A DNA stretch of 46,358 bases from Opitutaceae bacterium. GTDB lineage: Bacteria > Verrucomicrobiota > Verrucomicrobiia > Opitutales > Opitutaceae. Positions within the stretch are counted from its first letter, which is position 1; every line of letters begins with the position of its first letter. The notes under the pieces were generated by a model. The model did no database searches, was not told the origin of the DNA, and saw only the letters and a list, made by a program, of their open reading frames with translations. Below, piece by piece: positions 9,191 to 18,212 of the stretch. Made by a program: the position numbers and the translations under genes. The stretch spans positions 1-46,358 of the forward strand of contig JAUSID010000001.1 in the NCBI GenBank assembly GCA_030648295.1, given 5' to 3'.

Positions 9191-10249
9191 ATGCCTGCGT
9201 GTTTTGCTGCTGAAAATCTGATCGCGTTTGCGCGGGCATTGCTCGTCGCGACGGGAGTCGAGGAAGAGAAGGCGGCGGCGGTCGCGCAAATCCTCGTCGA
9301 GGGGGATTTGCTCGGGCACACGACGCACGGGCTGGCGCTGCTTCCGGCCTATCTGGCCGAAATCGAAAAAGGTTCGATGCGGAAGGCAGGCGCGCCGCGC
9401 GTGCTGGCGGATTTTCCCGCCGCGCTGACGTGGGACGGCCTGCGGTTGCCCGGACCATGGCTCGTCGTGCAGGCGATCGAGGAGGCGATCGTCCGCGCAC
9501 GGCAATATGGCGGTGCAACGGTGTCGATCCGCCGTAGCCACCACATTGGCTGCCTGGCCGCGTACCTGCGCCCGGTCGCCGAACGCGGATTGCTCATCGT
9601 GCTGTCCTGCTCCGATCCGAGCGTCAGCAGCGTGGCCCCGTTCGGCGGACGCACCGATGTGTTCACGCCGAATCCGTTGGCGGCTGCGTGGCCGACCGAC
9701 GGCGATCCGGTGATCATCGATGTGTCGATGTCCATCACCACGAACGGGCTCACGAAACGGCTGCACACCGAGGGCCGCCGGTTCCCCGGCCAGTGGGCGC
9801 TCGACGCGCAGGGCGAGCCGACGGACGATCCGGCGGCGCTTTATGCAAATCCGCCCGGAACACTGTTGCCAATGGGCGGCACCGACCACGGTCACAAGGG
9901 CTACGCGCTCACCTTGCTGGTCGAGGCGTTGACCGGCGGATTGGCCGGACACGGCCGCGCGGATCCGGGCGAGGGGTGGGGCGGCAACGTCTTGGTGCAG
10001 GTCTACGATCCGGCGTGTTTCGGCGGCGCGGAAAATTTCCGCCGACAAACGACAGAGGTTGCGCGCGCGTGTCGCGACACGCCGCCGCGCCCCGGCTTCG
10101 AGCGCGTCCGGTTGCCCGGCGAATCGGGATTGCGTCGGCGCGCCGAACAGCTGGCGCGCGGCGTCGAGCTTTATCCCGGCATCCTCTCGTCCATTGCGCC
10201 GTGGGCTGAGAAGTTCGGCCTCAATCCACCGGCAGCAATCAACGGTTAG
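9191..10249 (+). CDS. Ldh2-family malate/L-lactate/ureidoglycolate-type dehydrogenase
   Basis: A 352-residue NAD(P)-dependent oxidoreductase of the LDH2/MDG family, which oxidises 2-hydroxy acids such as malate, L-sulfolactate or ureidoglycolate. Family marks are GDLLGHTTHGLALLPAYL (about 40-57), RRSHHIGCLAAYLRP (about 113-127), FTPNPLAAAWPT and GTDHGHKGYALTLLVEAL. I chose ATG 9191 over the in-frame ATG at 9092 because the latter would translate the R-C repeat into 33 non-conserved residues, while 9191 begins directly at the family N-terminus. It is convergent with the sialate esterase gene and separated from it by the two R-H palindromes. Substrate is not predictable from sequence alone. Confidence 0.88.
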   Translation: MPACFAAENLIAFARALLVATGVEEEKAAAVAQILVEGDLLGHTTHGLALLPAYLAEIEKGSMRKAGAPRVLADFPAALTWDGLRLPGPWLVVQAIEEAIVRARQYGGATVSIRRSHHIGCLAAYLRPVAERGLLIVLSCSDPSVSSVAPFGGRTDVFTPNPLAAAWPTDGDPVIIDVSMSITTNGLTKRLHTEGRRFPGQWALDAQGEPTDDPAALYANPPGTLLPMGGTDHGHKGYALTLLVEALTGGLAGHGRADPGEGWGGNVLVQVYDPACFGGAENFRRQTTEVARACRDTPPRPGFERVRLPGESGLRRRAEQLARGVELYPGILSSIAPWAEKFGLNPPAAING

Positions 10250-10328
10250 TGCGCCACGCGGTATTTTCACGGGCGCAAAGCTGCGTCCGCGATGCAGTTC
10301 TTGTTTTGCGCCCCCGATCCGCGGCCCG

Positions 10329-10368
10329 CGTGCGTTTCCTTGTTCCGATCGGAACAGAGAAACGCACG
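10329..10368. repeat. R-H palindrome, copy 1
   Basis: A 40-base near-perfect palindrome centred on TTCCGATCGGAA, with outer arms CGTGCGTTTC and GAAACGCACG. It is interrupted by one mismatched pair (CCTTG against CAGAG). It is followed by GAGTGGATA, as is copy 2. Its place between converging genes makes a bidirectional terminator or transcript-end structure possible. Confidence 0.85.
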
Positions 10369-10529
10369 GAGTGGATACACGGCTCGGTCCGGAGAAAGCA
10401 AAATTCCGGTTCTGGCGGGAACGTGCAGCGGCGGACCGCCCTGTGTAATTGCCCCGTACTGAGCCGACCGCGGGAGCGGAAATCCGAACCCTGAACCGGT
10501 TGATCGTAGTTGGTTTGTTCCTACGTCTG

Positions 10530-10569
10530 CGTGCGTTTCTTTGTTCCGATCGGAACAAAGAAACGCACG
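10530..10569. repeat. R-H palindrome, copy 2 (perfect, 40 bases)
   Basis: A perfect 40-base palindrome: CGTGCGTTTCTTTGTTCCGA followed by its exact reverse complement. Like copy 1 it is followed by GAGTGGATA, so part of the flank belongs to the repeat unit. Such a perfect palindrome can form a 20-base-pair stem with no loop, or bind a dimeric protein. Confidence 0.9.
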
Positions 10570-10676
10570 GAGTGGATATCAAGAAGCCGCCGCGAGGGAT
10601 TCGGTCAAACGGACAATCAGATGCCAGACGCCCGACGTTGCCGTCGACGTCCCAGCCACGGCCGCAATGGGTCGCA

Positions 10677-12203
10677 TCACTTCCAGTTGTCCGTGCGGAA
10701 TGGCGTCGCGGGCAGCCCGGCGCCGTTGTACAGGTTGCAACTCGGAAAGTTCTCCCATGCGTAACGCACCGCGACCGGCTTCGCGACGTCGGGACTTGAG
10801 ACGATCACCGTGTCGCCCGCGATTCGCGCCTGCGCCGGTTTCCATTCGCGATTGCTTCCGGCGATGACAAATCCGCGCACGGGGCCATCCTTCGCGATCA
10901 ATCCACCGTTCGCATGTTTGAACCGAACGACAACCTCACGCTCCCGAATCTCGTGGCCCGCCGGCAGCGGACCCGAGGTTGCCGGGACCTTCCGGCCGTA
11001 AACCGTGCCCAGCGCCCAGAGTGAAAGCCGGCGGCCGGCCTCCTGTTTGTTGAGCGGATGGATGTTCTTCTCGTCGCCGATATCGATGTTGATGCCCATC
11101 CCGGTGCGAGGCAGCGCGAGTGTTTTCAGCATCGCCTCGCGCACCGTCGGCCAGTCGCGACCCGGGCCGCCGAAATTCGGCAGTTGTGCCCACGCGAATG
11201 GAAACTCGTAGCCCCACCGGGTGCGCCAGTCGGTCACCAGCAGCCGCAGCTGATGCTCGTAAAAGGGCGCCTTCGCCGGCATGGAGTTTGCCTCGCCCTG
11301 ATACCACAGCGCGCCGCGGATCGCGTACGGGATCAGCGGTGCAATCTTGCCGTTGAATAGGCCGCCGATGTTCGCCTTCCGTTCTTTCAACTCGGTCGGA
11401 TTTTGCGGCCGGCGTGGTGCCTTCTGTTTTTCGGCGCGCGCCTTCTTCGACGCCTCCTGCCATTGCGCGAGGTCGCGCTCGTATTTCTTTTTCGCCGCCT
11501 CGCTCGCGATCCCGGCGTTCTCCTTGTCGGCCGCGGTGAAAAACGACTTCAAGTCGGGCGCGGCGCGCTGCACTTCCGGCGCGATCCACGATTCGATCGG
11601 CGTTCCGCCCACCGACGAGTTGATCAATCCGACGGGGACGCCGAGCGAGCGGTGCAGTTCCCGGCCGAAGAAATACAGAATCGCCGAAAACGATCCGACA
11701 CTGTCAGGCGAACAGATGACCCACCGGCCGCTGCCGCCTCCCTGTGGCTTCTCCGCCGCGGCTGATTCCTCCTTGAACATCCTGATGCTGGGGAATTGGG
11801 CGGCGGCCTGCTCCTGCGGGAAATCCTTCGAGCGCGCCACCGTCATCGCCATGTTCGACTGGCCCGAGCCGAGCCACACCTCGCCGACCAGCACGTCGTT
11901 GATCACGATCTCGTTTTTGCCTTTGACCGTGAGCGTCGTCGGTCGTGCTGCGTTCAGCTTCGCCAGCTTCACCATCCATTTGCCATCGGAGCCCGGTTGG
12001 GTGGACAGCGTCTGGCCGGCGATTGACACGGTGACCTTCTCGCCCGGATCGGCCCAGCCCCACACCGGCACGGTGGCATCGCGCTGAAGCACCATGTGGT
12101 CGGAGAATATAGCCGGCAGCTTCACGTCGGCGTGCGCGGCAGCGACGGCAACGCAGGCGAACGCGAGAAGGCGGATAAAGCGCGGGGGAAATGATGGCAT
12201 CAT
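10677..12203 (-). CDS. Sialate O-acetylesterase (SGNH-type), exported
   Basis: A 508-residue esterase predicted to remove O-acetyl groups from sialic acids or from plant polysaccharides such as xylan. A signal peptide is clear (residues 1-25, ending AAAHA). KLPAIFSDHMVLQRD is the conserved N-terminal block of the family. The catalytic Ser is S116 in LGSGQSNMAM, and the Asp/His block is GDEKNIHPLNKQEAGRRL; ALWYQGEANS supplies the oxyanion region. The insertion rich in Lys and Glu around residues 225-275 is charged and probably helical. A second ATG one codon downstream (12200) is an equally possible start. It is divergent from the DUF1080 gene. Confidence 0.9.
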   Translation of the reverse strand: MMPSFPPRFIRLLAFACVAVAAAHADVKLPAIFSDHMVLQRDATVPVWGWADPGEKVTVSIAGQTLSTQPGSDGKWMVKLAKLNAARPTTLTVKGKNEIVINDVLVGEVWLGSGQSNMAMTVARSKDFPQEQAAAQFPSIRMFKEESAAAEKPQGGGSGRWVICSPDSVGSFSAILYFFGRELHRSLGVPVGLINSSVGGTPIESWIAPEVQRAAPDLKSFFTAADKENAGIASEAAKKKYERDLAQWQEASKKARAEKQKAPRRPQNPTELKERKANIGGLFNGKIAPLIPYAIRGALWYQGEANSMPAKAPFYEHQLRLLVTDWRTRWGYEFPFAWAQLPNFGGPGRDWPTVREAMLKTLALPRTGMGINIDIGDEKNIHPLNKQEAGRRLSLWALGTVYGRKVPATSGPLPAGHEIREREVVVRFKHANGGLIAKDGPVRGFVIAGSNREWKPAQARIAGDTVIVSSPDVAKPVAVRYAWENFPSCNLYNGAGLPATPFRTDNWK

Positions 12204-12371
12204 GGCGGGAAAGCTTTGAGTTCCTGGAAGGCCGGGCGAAAAGATGCGACGCGCAATCGAACCGCAAACCCACCGTCGGAGTCCAACCTTTCGTTTGACG
12301 ACAAGCGTTGAAATCCCGCGGCGACGACGCTACGGCTCGAACCCACATCGCGCTCGCGACATACTCCCACC
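12204..12371. promoter_or_regulatory. Divergent promoter region of esterase and DUF1080 genes
   Basis: A 168-base gap between divergent starts that must hold both promoters. I see no reliable -10/-35 pair and no strong ribosome binding site on either side. Shared regulation of two exported carbohydrate-active genes is plausible from the arrangement only. Confidence 0.4.
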
Positions 12372-13091
12372 ATGATTTTTCCGTATTTCCCTTCCCGACC
12401 GGGCCGCTCCGTTTGGTCCCTGCTTTCGTCAGCGGCACTGTGCGCCGCCGTCTCGCTCCACGCCCAAGCCGCGAAGTCATCCGCCGCTGCGCCGGCAACA
12501 AAGGCTGAAATCGAGGCCGGTTGGCAAAGCCTGTTCGACGGCAAGACGCTCGCCGGGTGGGCGCAGTCGGGCTTCGAGGCCGAGGGGCCGGTGAAAGTCG
12601 AGAACCCGTTTCGCGGCGGGCCCGGCGCCATCGTGATCGCCGAAGGCACCATGCTTTCAGGCATCACGTCGACGCGGGGTAGTGCGCTACCGCGGATGAA
12701 TTACGAAATCACGCTCGAGGCGATGAAACTGGAGGGCAGCGATTTCTTCTGCGCGCTGACGTTTCCGGTCGGCAAATCGGAATGCAGCCTGGTCGTCGGC
12801 GGCTGGGGCGGGATGGTGGTGGGCATTTCGAGTGTCGATTATTCGGACGCGTCCGAGAACGACACCACGACCGGCATGGCGTTCGCCGACAACCGCTGGT
12901 ATCGTATCCGCGTTCGCGTGACCGCCGAAAAGATCGAGGCCTGGATCGACGCCCAGCAGGTCGTTGATCTCGAGCACAAGGACCGGAAGATCACCATGCG
13001 ACCGGGTGATATTGAAAAATCGGTTCCGCTCGGGATCGCCACGTATCAGACGCGCTCCGCCGTCCGCGACATCAAGCTGCGCCGGCTGTAG
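12372..13091 (+). CDS. Exported DUF1080 (3-keto-glycoside hydrolase-type) domain protein
   Basis: A 239-residue secreted protein made almost entirely of one DUF1080 concanavalin-like domain. The N-terminus (1-33) is a signal peptide ending near HAQA. GWQSLFDGKTLAGW (50-63) is the classic opening of the domain, and later blocks are NYEITLEAMKLEGSDFF, NRWYRIRVRVTAEKIEAWID and a closing IATYQTRSAVRDIKLRRL. Members of this family have been shown to hydrolyse 3-keto-glycosides made by Gfo/Idh/MocA oxidoreductases; others may only bind carbohydrate. It converges with the GH9 gene (54 bases between stops). An exported oxidoreductase and isomerase lie about 4 kb downstream. Confidence 0.85.
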   Translation: MIFPYFPSRPGRSVWSLLSSAALCAAVSLHAQAAKSSAAAPATKAEIEAGWQSLFDGKTLAGWAQSGFEAEGPVKVENPFRGGPGAIVIAEGTMLSGITSTRGSALPRMNYEITLEAMKLEGSDFFCALTFPVGKSECSLVVGGWGGMVVGISSVDYSDASENDTTTGMAFADNRWYRIRVRVTAEKIEAWIDAQQVVDLEHKDRKITMRPGDIEKSVPLGIATYQTRSAVRDIKLRRL

Positions 13092-13145
13092 CACGCGTTC
13101 GACTCTGAGTTTTCGTCGGCTCCGAGGGCACGGGCATCCTGAGAT

Positions 13146-16100
13146 CTATTCGGCGTCCGGCTCCGGCGTGGGCACGGGGAAACGCCCGAGCGCTTTCGTC
13201 GCGCCGGTCATCTTCCCGGCGGCATCCCAGATTACGCGGCCACCGTGCACCGAGAAGGTCATGCCCTTCACGGCGCGGCCTTCGAGTGCCACCGCACTGG
13301 CGGGGACTTCCAGTCGCACCCAGCCGCCCGCCTTCGGCATCGGTCCCATGTTCCGCTGACCCGGAGTCCCTTCGTTGCCGTACTTGATCAGGCTCGTGCC
13401 CCAATACGCGCGATGCTCCCACGTACCGTCATTCCAGTTGAGCATGATTTCGCGCGGCGGATTCTCGGGATCGATGTAAACGAACGCGAACAGCACGTCG
13501 CCCTTGTCGACGCTCAAGGTTTCCTCCGCGTGGTCGAAGCCATGCTCGTGCAGGGGAGTCTTGCCATTCGATTCGTGCTGCGGCGTGGCAGCATACATGG
13601 ATCGCACCAGTTCATTTGGTTTCGAGACCGGCTTCGTCCAGGTCCATGTGTCGCCGCCGGTTGTCAGCGGTTGGGCCCCGCCCGGCAATGCGCCATTGAC
13701 CCAGAACACCACGGGGCTGTTGGCGGAAAATTGGGCCGCGGCAAACATGCGCCGGCCGTCGGGCAGGTGGGTTTCCGCCTCGATCCATTGTTCGCCGGCC
13801 GATTTCCCCACGAATGTGAAACTCGGGCCGATGGCCGGCTCCTGGTCGCGTCCTTCCCAGACGATCCGTGCCGCGGAAAGATCGAGCTCCGACTCCAGTC
13901 GCGCGATGATCGGCTTGTGCAATGCCGCCATTTTTGTCGGTAGCACGATCCGGGCGGTGGCGGATTTCCATGGCACGGACTTCGCCGGGGTCTGCGCCGC
14001 CCAGAAGGCGAGGCTGCCGAGGCTGCGTCCCTGGTTCGAGATCACGAATTCCGTCTGGACGTTGTACGCGTCGCTCCAGCGATCGTAAATCGGGTAGGGC
14101 GCCGTCGCCGCGTCGTCGGGCGGATAACTCGTGAGCCGCAGTTCGGTCTTGTAGTGGCCGACGTAGTCGAAATCGGCCTGGACGCTGCCAAGCGGAATGC
14201 CCGACGGCGGCAGCACGCGGCGATCCGACTGGGCGTATTGGTGCACGATTTCGCGCGGGCGCTTCTGTCCGAGGCCGGTGAGGTAGCTGACGTTGGCGGG
14301 ATTGCAGCCAAGCTCGTAATTGATGTTCGCCACGACGGTCTCGGCATATTCCGGCCGCGGGCTGATTTGGTACGCGACCGTGGCGTCAAACGCGCGATCG
14401 CTGGCGAAAAACCACCCGCCGCGCCGCTGGCGTTTCGTCGCCTCCGGGAAACTCGTGCCATAGGCGCTCTGGCGCGACCAGCGCAGGGCGTCGTCGCCGG
14501 CGGCGCGGAGCTCGGCCTCGCATTTCGCCAGGTAGCCGGCATCGACTTTGTTGGCGGGAAGCCGCTGGCTGCGGACCGCGAACGCGTAGCTGCGGATCGC
14601 GTTGCCATAGCAGAAACTCGCGCGCACCCAGCCCCAGTGCCGCTTCTCCGGATCCGCGGGATTCAGCCAGCGGAAGAGTTTTTCCTCGAACGCGCGGTCG
14701 CCGGTGGCGAGGAAGAGCTCGGCCGCCGCCCACGCGAGCTCGTCGTCGTGAGTGAAGTCGTGGCCGTAGTGCGTGAGTTTCTGATACGCGCCGGCCTGGC
14801 CATGTTTCTCGATCGCGGCGGTGAGAAATTTCCAGCCCAGCTGCGCCTGCTCGAGGTATTTCTTCGCCTCCTTCGGATAATGCCGCTGGAAAACGGGCGA
14901 CGAGGCACATTGCGCCAGCGCCGCCACCGCCGCGGCCGTCGAGGCGGTGTTCTTCGGCCAGACGATTTGCGGGTCGCCCTTGTCGGGCGGGGTGCCGCTC
15001 TCGTAGCGCCGCTCCTTCGGGTAAACCAGAAAGTAGAAGCCGCCGTCGGTGTCCTGTAATTTCGCCAGAAAATCAGCCTCGTATTTCGCCTCCTGAAGCA
15101 CGTCGGGAATCCCGTCGCCACTCTCCGGCAGCCCGAGGTTGTCGAGGTCGGCCACGCCGGGAAAGCCGTCCACCGCGAGCATCAACGGGTGGACGAGCGC
15201 GGCGCTGTTGATCGTGTATTTGCTGTAATCGCCCGCGTCGTGATGCCCGCCGGACACGTCGATTTTTCCGGTGCGGACAAAAGGATAAAGTTGCGAGCGG
15301 TCATCGCGCAGCCACGGCGAGGGATGATCCGGTTTCTTGTCGTTGAGATTCGCGATGATGTCCCAGGCCTTCGCAAATCGCGCCGCGGGGACCGGGACGT
15401 CAGCGGGGGCGACATGACACGGTGCATGGGTGAAGCGGGTGAACGGCAGCTCGTTCGCGCCGCCGCACCGCTGATGATAAAGCCCCAGCGCATAGGCGCG
15501 CGTGAAGTTCATCATCATCCCATCGTCGATCCGAAACGGCAGCGAGGCGCCGAATCCCGGAACGACGAGACGGAACTCGCCCTGGTCCTTGAAGGAACTG
15601 AAGTCCGCCTCCCAGACCTGCTGGTAGGGCGCGGGGGTGTAATTGAAACCGGTCTCGCGCCGGCGTTTCAACTTCCCCTCGTGCACGGTTTTTCCCGTGC
15701 CGGCATCGATCAATTCGAATCTCGCGTCGCCGGGCACCGGCAGTTCGCCCAGGTCGCCCAGGTAGTAGCCGACCATCGCGAGTTTTGGCAGCCCGGGCGC
15801 ATAGCCCTCCTCGTTGACGTGGATGGCGGGGTTCCACTGGAGCGGTGCGAGGGTGGCCCGGAAAACGGTTCCTTCCGGCCACAACCTGCTTTTCGGCTGC
15901 CGGACTTCCACGGCCACGGGTTTTTCGCCCATCGCGATCGGGTCCGCGAGGACGAGATATACCGCATTCGTGACGCGCAGGTCGCGTTGTTTGAGTGGGG
16001 CGTAGGCGACGCGGCGTCTTACGCCGACCTCGGACACGGTGACGCGACGGCCACCGGCGAAAACCTCGAATTCAGCGGCGGCCGGCTGCGGCGGACGCAT

Positions 16101-16286
16101 CGGCGATGCGCGGCCATCCGGCGCCGTGACGTAAGTCAGCTCGAGGACGCTGGGTGCGACGACGCGCAGCGCGTGTTCGCCGGGCGCGGGCACGCGCAAC
16201 AGTGACTCCGCCACCGCGGCGGGCACCGCTGAGCATGCGATGCCGGCGGCAAACACGAGGAAAACGAAAACAAGGGCTCGGGCCAT
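13146..16286 (-). CDS. Exported glycoside hydrolase family 9 enzyme with C-terminal extension
   Basis: A 1046-residue secreted enzyme, probably an endoglucanase or exo-acting beta-glucanase. The chosen ATG at 16286 starts a signal peptide (about 1-25); starting further upstream would read through 67 residues without family character and into a hairpin repeat. An Ig-like CelD-type N-domain occupies about 30-300, including IHVNEEGYAPGLPKLAMVGY. The GH9 catalytic barrel follows. Its Asp pair is D350 and D353 in VSGGHHDAGDYSKY, and the likely proton donor is E746 in AYNVQTEFVISNQG. ELGCNPANVSYLTGLG is another GH9 block. About 280 residues beyond the barrel (766-1046) match no domain I can name; they include aromatic-rich beta-like stretches and may bind carbohydrate. 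Confidence 0.88.
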   Translation of the reverse strand: MARALVFVFLVFAAGIACSAVPAAVAESLLRVPAPGEHALRVVAPSVLELTYVTAPDGRASPMRPPQPAAAEFEVFAGGRRVTVSEVGVRRRVAYAPLKQRDLRVTNAVYLVLADPIAMGEKPVAVEVRQPKSRLWPEGTVFRATLAPLQWNPAIHVNEEGYAPGLPKLAMVGYYLGDLGELPVPGDARFELIDAGTGKTVHEGKLKRRRETGFNYTPAPYQQVWEADFSSFKDQGEFRLVVPGFGASLPFRIDDGMMMNFTRAYALGLYHQRCGGANELPFTRFTHAPCHVAPADVPVPAARFAKAWDIIANLNDKKPDHPSPWLRDDRSQLYPFVRTGKIDVSGGHHDAGDYSKYTINSAALVHPLMLAVDGFPGVADLDNLGLPESGDGIPDVLQEAKYEADFLAKLQDTDGGFYFLVYPKERRYESGTPPDKGDPQIVWPKNTASTAAAVAALAQCASSPVFQRHYPKEAKKYLEQAQLGWKFLTAAIEKHGQAGAYQKLTHYGHDFTHDDELAWAAAELFLATGDRAFEEKLFRWLNPADPEKRHWGWVRASFCYGNAIRSYAFAVRSQRLPANKVDAGYLAKCEAELRAAGDDALRWSRQSAYGTSFPEATKRQRRGGWFFASDRAFDATVAYQISPRPEYAETVVANINYELGCNPANVSYLTGLGQKRPREIVHQYAQSDRRVLPPSGIPLGSVQADFDYVGHYKTELRLTSYPPDDAATAPYPIYDRWSDAYNVQTEFVISNQGRSLGSLAFWAAQTPAKSVPWKSATARIVLPTKMAALHKPIIARLESELDLSAARIVWEGRDQEPAIGPSFTFVGKSAGEQWIEAETHLPDGRRMFAAAQFSANSPVVFWVNGALPGGAQPLTTGGDTWTWTKPVSKPNELVRSMYAATPQHESNGKTPLHEHGFDHAEETLSVDKGDVLFAFVYIDPENPPREIMLNWNDGTWEHRAYWGTSLIKYGNEGTPGQRNMGPMPKAGGWVRLEVPASAVALEGRAVKGMTFSVHGGRVIWDAAGKMTGATKALGRFPVPTPEPDAE

Positions 16287-16905
16287 GAAGTGCAGTCCTA
16301 CAACCTGACGGATTGGCGGGAATTCGCCGAGTAGGTGTGCGCCGACCTTTGGGTCGGGTTCGACCCGATGCGTTGGCCGCAGCTCATGTAGTAGTGCGGT
16401 GCTGAGTAAGTATAGCCGCGAGCACCACAGATTTCGTGAAAGCCTGTCATTCTGAGCGTAGCGAAGAATCCAGTAGACTACACGCATGCCATCGCGCTGC
16501 TGGATTCTTCGCTGCGCTCAGAATGACGCGCAGGGGTGGTATGGATGAGTTTTCACACCGTCTGGCCACCGAGTGGAGGTTCGTCGGCTCGCCGCGGTAC
16601 GCCCTATTCGCAAATCTTCGAGAGGCTGGGACCATTCGTTCTTTCGCGCGGGCCGCTCATTCGCCGGTTGCCTGTTGGCGGCGGACGGTTGAAGGTCGCC
16701 CTCCATCGGTTCGGTCGGCGGCCACGAATTTGAGCTTCCTTCGATGCATCATCCCAAGAGTTTGCGGGGAACACTCCGGTGGCCGCCGCTCGTGGGAACC
16801 AGCCGCCACCATCACGACTAACGCCCAACACCCTTTCGCCAGCAAATTCCGCTCCTTTCCCACATGCCTTGATGTCGGCCCGCTCAACCCACGGGCCCTC
16901 CCGCC
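16287..16905. other. Long intergenic region, no gene seen
   Basis: These 619 bases between divergent genes hold the R-B hairpin (16446-16527) and a small stem TCGGGT-TCG-ACCCGA (16354-16368). The stem resembles a tRNA T-arm, but no other part of a cloverleaf is present. Bases 16528-16905 contain no reading frame with recognisable protein character. Promoters for the genes on both sides must lie here, but I cannot point to them. Confidence 0.55.
16446..16527. repeat. R-B inverted repeat, copy 1
   Basis: The 28-base arms (16446-16473 and 16500-16527) begin GTCATTCTGAGCGTAGCGAA. The arms complement each other with a single mismatch, across a 26-base spacer. The same sequence type occurs in many unrelated bacterial genomes, so it is not specific to this lineage. 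A diverged copy lies at 30950-31030. Confidence 0.9.
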
Positions 16906-18210
16906 ATGAAAACCCATCAAGCATGTTCCACCACGCCGTCATTGCCACGGCGCCAGTTCATTCAAACCGCCGCCGGGCTCGCCCTCGGCACGACCCTCGC
17001 TTCGCGTAGTCCGCTCTCGGCCGCTGAGCGCCGTCGCTCGATCGGCGCCAACGATCGCATTCGAATCGGCATCATCGGTTGCGGCGATCGCGGGTGCAAC
17101 GCGCACATGGAGGGCGTGCACGCCCATGTGGCCGCGACGAATTTCGAGATCGTCGCCGTCTGTGATCCGTGGCGGCTCGCTCGCGAGCGCGCCAATGCCA
17201 AGGTGAAGGCGTGGTTCGGCCGCGATGCGCGGCAATGCGCGTCGTATCGCGAGCTGCTGTCGTGGGACGGCATCGATGCCGTGATGATTGCATCGCCCGA
17301 TCATTTGCACACGACCCACCTCGAGGCCGCGGCTCGTGCGGGAAAGCACATCTACGTCGAGAAGCCGCTCGCCATGGAAATGGACCGGCTGGTCCGCGCC
17401 GTCGACGCCGTGAAGGCGGCCGGCACCGTCGTGCAGATTGGCACCCAGATTCGCAGCCTGCCGGGGATTGTCGGCGCGCGCGAGCTGGTGAAGAGCGGCA
17501 CCTTCGGCAAGTGGTCGCGAATCGAGGAGTGCCGCAACAGTGAGCGGCCGTATTGGTATCGATATCTCAAGGACGTGCGCGCCGAGGATGTCGATTGGAA
17601 GGAGTTTCTGGCGGACCGGCCGATGCGTCCATTCCGGTCGGATCTGTATTCCGGCTGGTATGGCTACGCCGATTTTTCGCACGGTCCGATCAGCGGGCTC
17701 GGCGCCCACTTCATTGACATGGTGCACTTCATCACCGGCGCAAAGTTTCCGGCGTCGTGCGTCTGCGTCGGCGGCACGTTCACCTGGCAGGACGAGCACC
17801 AGTTCACGCTGCCGGACTGCGCGCAGGCGACCTGGATTTATCCCGAGGGATTTCTCGTCAGCAGCTCGAACAACATGGGCAATGGCTATGGGAGCGTGCG
17901 GAAATTCTACGGCGACAAGGGCGTGCTGAAGGTGGACAACTGGAGCGCGCCGACCTTTAGCGCCGAGGGCGCACCGCGGCGCGACGGGAAGATTCGCGGC
18001 GACAGCCCGGTGCCCGGGGTCGCGCGACCCGATCACTTCCTCGACTGGTTACAGTGCATGCGCACGGGCCAGACCCCGCACGCGCCGATCGAAGCCGGTT
18101 ACCAGCACGCCGTCGCGGTGTTGATGGCGCAGGAGTCGTACCGGACGGGTCGCAAGACCATCTACGATCACCAGAGCCGCACGATTCGCACCGCCTCCAA
18201 CGCCGCCTGA
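16906..18210 (+). CDS. Tat-exported Gfo/Idh/MocA family oxidoreductase
   Basis: A 434-residue NAD(P)-dependent sugar or cyclitol oxidoreductase. The N-terminus has a twin-arginine type signal (R15-R16 in PRRQFIQTAAGLALG), so it is probably folded with cofactor before export. The Rossmann motif GIIGCGDRG is at 55-63, and the EKPLAM motif with catalytic-site Lys is at 152-157 (K153). Downstream, ISGLGAHFIDMVHFITGA matches the conserved histidine helix of the family. Members often oxidise sugars at C3 in envelope pathways. The TIM-barrel isomerase gene starts 2 bases after its stop, so the two are almost certainly one transcript. Confidence 0.92.
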   Translation: MKTHQACSTTPSLPRRQFIQTAAGLALGTTLASRSPLSAAERRRSIGANDRIRIGIIGCGDRGCNAHMEGVHAHVAATNFEIVAVCDPWRLARERANAKVKAWFGRDARQCASYRELLSWDGIDAVMIASPDHLHTTHLEAAARAGKHIYVEKPLAMEMDRLVRAVDAVKAAGTVVQIGTQIRSLPGIVGARELVKSGTFGKWSRIEECRNSERPYWYRYLKDVRAEDVDWKEFLADRPMRPFRSDLYSGWYGYADFSHGPISGLGAHFIDMVHFITGAKFPASCVCVGGTFTWQDEHQFTLPDCAQATWIYPEGFLVSSSNNMGNGYGSVRKFYGDKGVLKVDNWSAPTFSAEGAPRRDGKIRGDSPVPGVARPDHFLDWLQCMRTGQTPHAPIEAGYQHAVAVLMAQESYRTGRKTIYDHQSRTIRTASNAA

Positions 18211-18212
18211 CC

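Larger units (their letters stand above)
10250..10676. other. Intergenic region between convergent genes, no gene seen
   Basis: This 427-base stretch lies between the stops of two converging genes. Its only recognisable content is the pair of R-H palindromes, 201 bases apart. The remainder has no credible reading frame or RNA gene that I can identify. Confidence 0.6.

Noticed and set aside
16351-16369. T-arm-like stem with GGTTCGA suggesting a tRNA
   Set aside because: No acceptor, D or anticodon stems can be drawn around it. It is a short isolated hairpin.
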